Under the pieces are notes generated by a model, which did not search any database, was not told the DNA's origin, and saw only the letters and a program-made list of their open reading frames with translations. From contig MU858145.1 of NCBI GenBank assembly GCA_033297075.1, positions 1 to 64,000 of the forward strand: 64,000 bases of DNA. The letters run 5' to 3'. A program made the position numbers and the translations under genes. This DNA is from Rhypophila decipiens (taxonomy: Eukaryota; Ascomycota; Sordariomycetes; Sordariales; Naviculisporaceae). The first letter of the stretch is position 1; the number at the start of each line of letters is the position of its first letter. This document shows positions 62,301 to 64,000 of this stretch, one piece after another.

Positions 62301-64000
62301 GAACGGTGACAAGGACGATGTCGGCCATCCTCGGCACGGCGACTTCACCTGGAGCGAGAAAGCCACAGTCATCCGAGATGAGATAGCCAGACTGGCCGGC
62401 ATCGCATCAGACTCTGTAACAGAGACTACGTCGATCCTCGAGCTTGGTCTGGACAGCATCGAATTAATCAAGCTATCAGCAGCACTGAAACGACATGACA
62501 TCCACATAAAGACCAGCCAGTTGATGAAAGCTGGAACGATCCCTGCCATTGTGTCGTCGAGTGCTCAACACCATGGTATTGCCAGTCACTCTGTTACCAC
62601 CACCGATACTTGGACTTATCCCGAGCTTCGAGAGTTGCTTGTGACATGGGGGTATGCCCTTGATCAGATCGAACTTGTGCTTCCAGCAACACCGCTCCAA
62701 GACTCCATGGTGGCCGAGATGATCGAGTCCGAGTTCAAGCTATATTACAACCACGACATTCTCGAAATTTCCCCAGAGGCTGATCTCGACCGTCTTAAAA
62801 ATGCATGGATGAGTGTGATTCGAGGCTCACCCATCCTGCGCACAAGGTTCCTTCCAACAAACGACCAAAGGTTTGACTTTGGTTTCTGTCAGGTGGTCAC
62901 GAATGACGAAGACGCAGGGATTCATATTACAGAAATGGACGTCAAGGGCCAGCACGACCTTGAGCAATTGGTGGATGCTGCAATCCAAAGGGCTCGAACA
63001 GGCAACGGAGCATCTGGCCTTCTTCAGCTTTCCATTGCGAGGGCCCCAGACACGACGTGGCTTGTTCTTTCAATTGCCCATGCCTTGTATGATGGACGGT
63101 CTCTGGCTCTGCTCCACCGAGACGTCCAGGCTGCGTATGAAGGACACTACGAGACCCGTCAGCCTTACGAGCGGTATATCGAAGAGGTCATCTTTGCTCA
63201 GAGTGATGATGCGCCAACGTTCTGGTCCGAGTTTCTCGATGGAGCGGTGCCGACCATGATCCCCCCGAGACTTGAAGCAGCTGCCCGCAATGAGAGTGTC
63301 AACAGGGCCGAGGCAGCGTCTGCCCTGACCATGACAGATATCAAGATGTTTTGCAAGAGACACGCCATCACCATGCAGGCTCTTGGCCAAGCGTGCATGG
63401 CTGCTGTGCTCGCCACACAGACAGCATCTCTTGATGTGGCCTTTGGCGTGGTACTCTCGGGTCGTGACACTGAAGCGGCCGAAAATCTCATGTTTCCCAC
63501 CATGAATACGGTGGCGATGCGATCTATCCTGCATGGAACCGTGTCGTCCTGGATACAGTACTTGCAGGACAATGTTGCCAATGTCGTACCCTTCTCGCAC
63601 TTTCCGCTGAGGAAAGCGAAGAAGCTCGTCAAGGGGCTGAATGGACCGCTGTTCAATGCTTTGTTTATTCAGCAGAGGCGATCAGATTCCGCGCAGGTCG
63701 CTAGGGAGAGAAGGATCATGAAGTCGGTCGATGGGTCTTCTGCTGTCGAATATCCTGTTTGTGTTGAAATGGAGGTTGGGGAAGATACGGTTGCTTGGCG
63801 AGTGGCTTGCAATGAGAGCTACATCTCCAAGCAGGAGGTGTCCATGTTATTGCATCAGCTGGATTTGGTCCTTCGTTTCGTGGTTGCGGAGCCCGACAGC
63901 GATGTTATCAGGTTCCTGGGACAAGGTGTTTCGGTCTGCGGTCTTCCAGCATTTGTCCCGAAGAGTCTCACGACGGAAGAAGAAGGTGTAGAGGACGTCC
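50388..64000 (+). CDS. sidC: Ferrichrome/ferricrocin-type siderophore NRPS (SidC/NPS2 family), partial at 3' end
   Basis: Exons 50388-56969, 57029-57099 and 57168 onward, open to the window edge: about 4495 residues visible. Order seen: A1-T1-C1-A2-T2-C2-T3-C3-A3-T4-C4-T5-C5, still continuing. All three A domains have their P-loops (YTSGSTGTPKG twice, YTSGTTGVPKG). Carrier serines are S595, S1754, S2324, S3417 and S3981. The C-domain active sites are HHAVYDG (798), HHALYDG (1956), HHCLYDA (2530), FHGLYDA (3624) and AHALYDG (4188), so the last three deviate from HHxxxDG. The enzyme should join acylated N5-hydroxyornithine units with small amino acids into a cyclic hexapeptide siderophore. Three A domains with extra T-C units imply iterative use. 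The start ATG at 50388 is chosen because upstream codons lack an ATG. Confidence 0.95.

Overview
The window is nuclear DNA of a filamentous ascomycete, most probably a Sordariomycete and perhaps Hypocreales. Most genes carry short GT..AG introns (about 50-110 nt), gene density is about one per 3 kb, a spliceless tRNA-Arg(ACG) is present, and the gene content fits: a SidA/SidC siderophore pair, a TmpB-type developmental enzyme, a class I terpene synthase and fungal permease families. The lineage is an inference from gene content, not from a database comparison. Exon boundaries were worked out by hand from splice consensus and reading-frame continuity. All coordinates are therefore predictions, although every listed multi-exon CDS closes to a whole number of codons.

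Layout. 1-1.8 kb: the end of an LTR retrotransposon (minus strand, running off the left edge) inserted in a Cys-rich gene, then a decayed short-chain dehydrogenase. 2.1-6.0 kb: a small secreted protein and a large fungal membrane protein. 6.9-11.1 kb: GH51 arabinofuranosidase and a vacuolar-type Ca2+/H+ exchanger. 11.9-19.2 kb: a TmpB-like fusion (adenylation domain plus membrane flavo-oxidoreductase), divergent from an enoyl-CoA hydratase, then a Thr-rich secreted protein. 20.2 kb: tRNA-Arg. 20.6-29.1 kb: a methionine-type permease, a terpene synthase and an amino-acid permease. 31.0-33.0 kb: dienelactone hydrolase and a broken GNAT gene. 33.7-38.8 kb: a TAPT1/Emp65-type membrane protein and a WW/FF-domain splicing-type protein. 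41.2-43.4 kb: an orphan three-exon gene and a single-pass membrane protein interrupted by a frameshift.

46.7-64.0 kb: the best-defined system. L-ornithine N5-monooxygenase (sidA) is followed on the same strand by a giant NRPS of the SidC/NPS2 ferrichrome-ferricrocin family that runs off the right edge. SidA supplies N5-hydroxyornithine; after acylation by an enzyme not seen here, the NRPS assembles three such residues with small amino acids into an intracellular hydroxamate siderophore. Four perfect ATCWGATAA motifs, the site of iron-responsive GATA repressors, lie within 865 bp upstream of sidA and suggest iron repression.

The rest of the window reads as ordinary accessory and housekeeping sequence. 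It has several broken genes (host gene at the LTR, SDR, GNAT, membrane protein) and several kilobases of non-coding spacer, notably at 22.4-25.5, 29.1-31.0, 38.8-41.2 and 43.4-46.7 kb.
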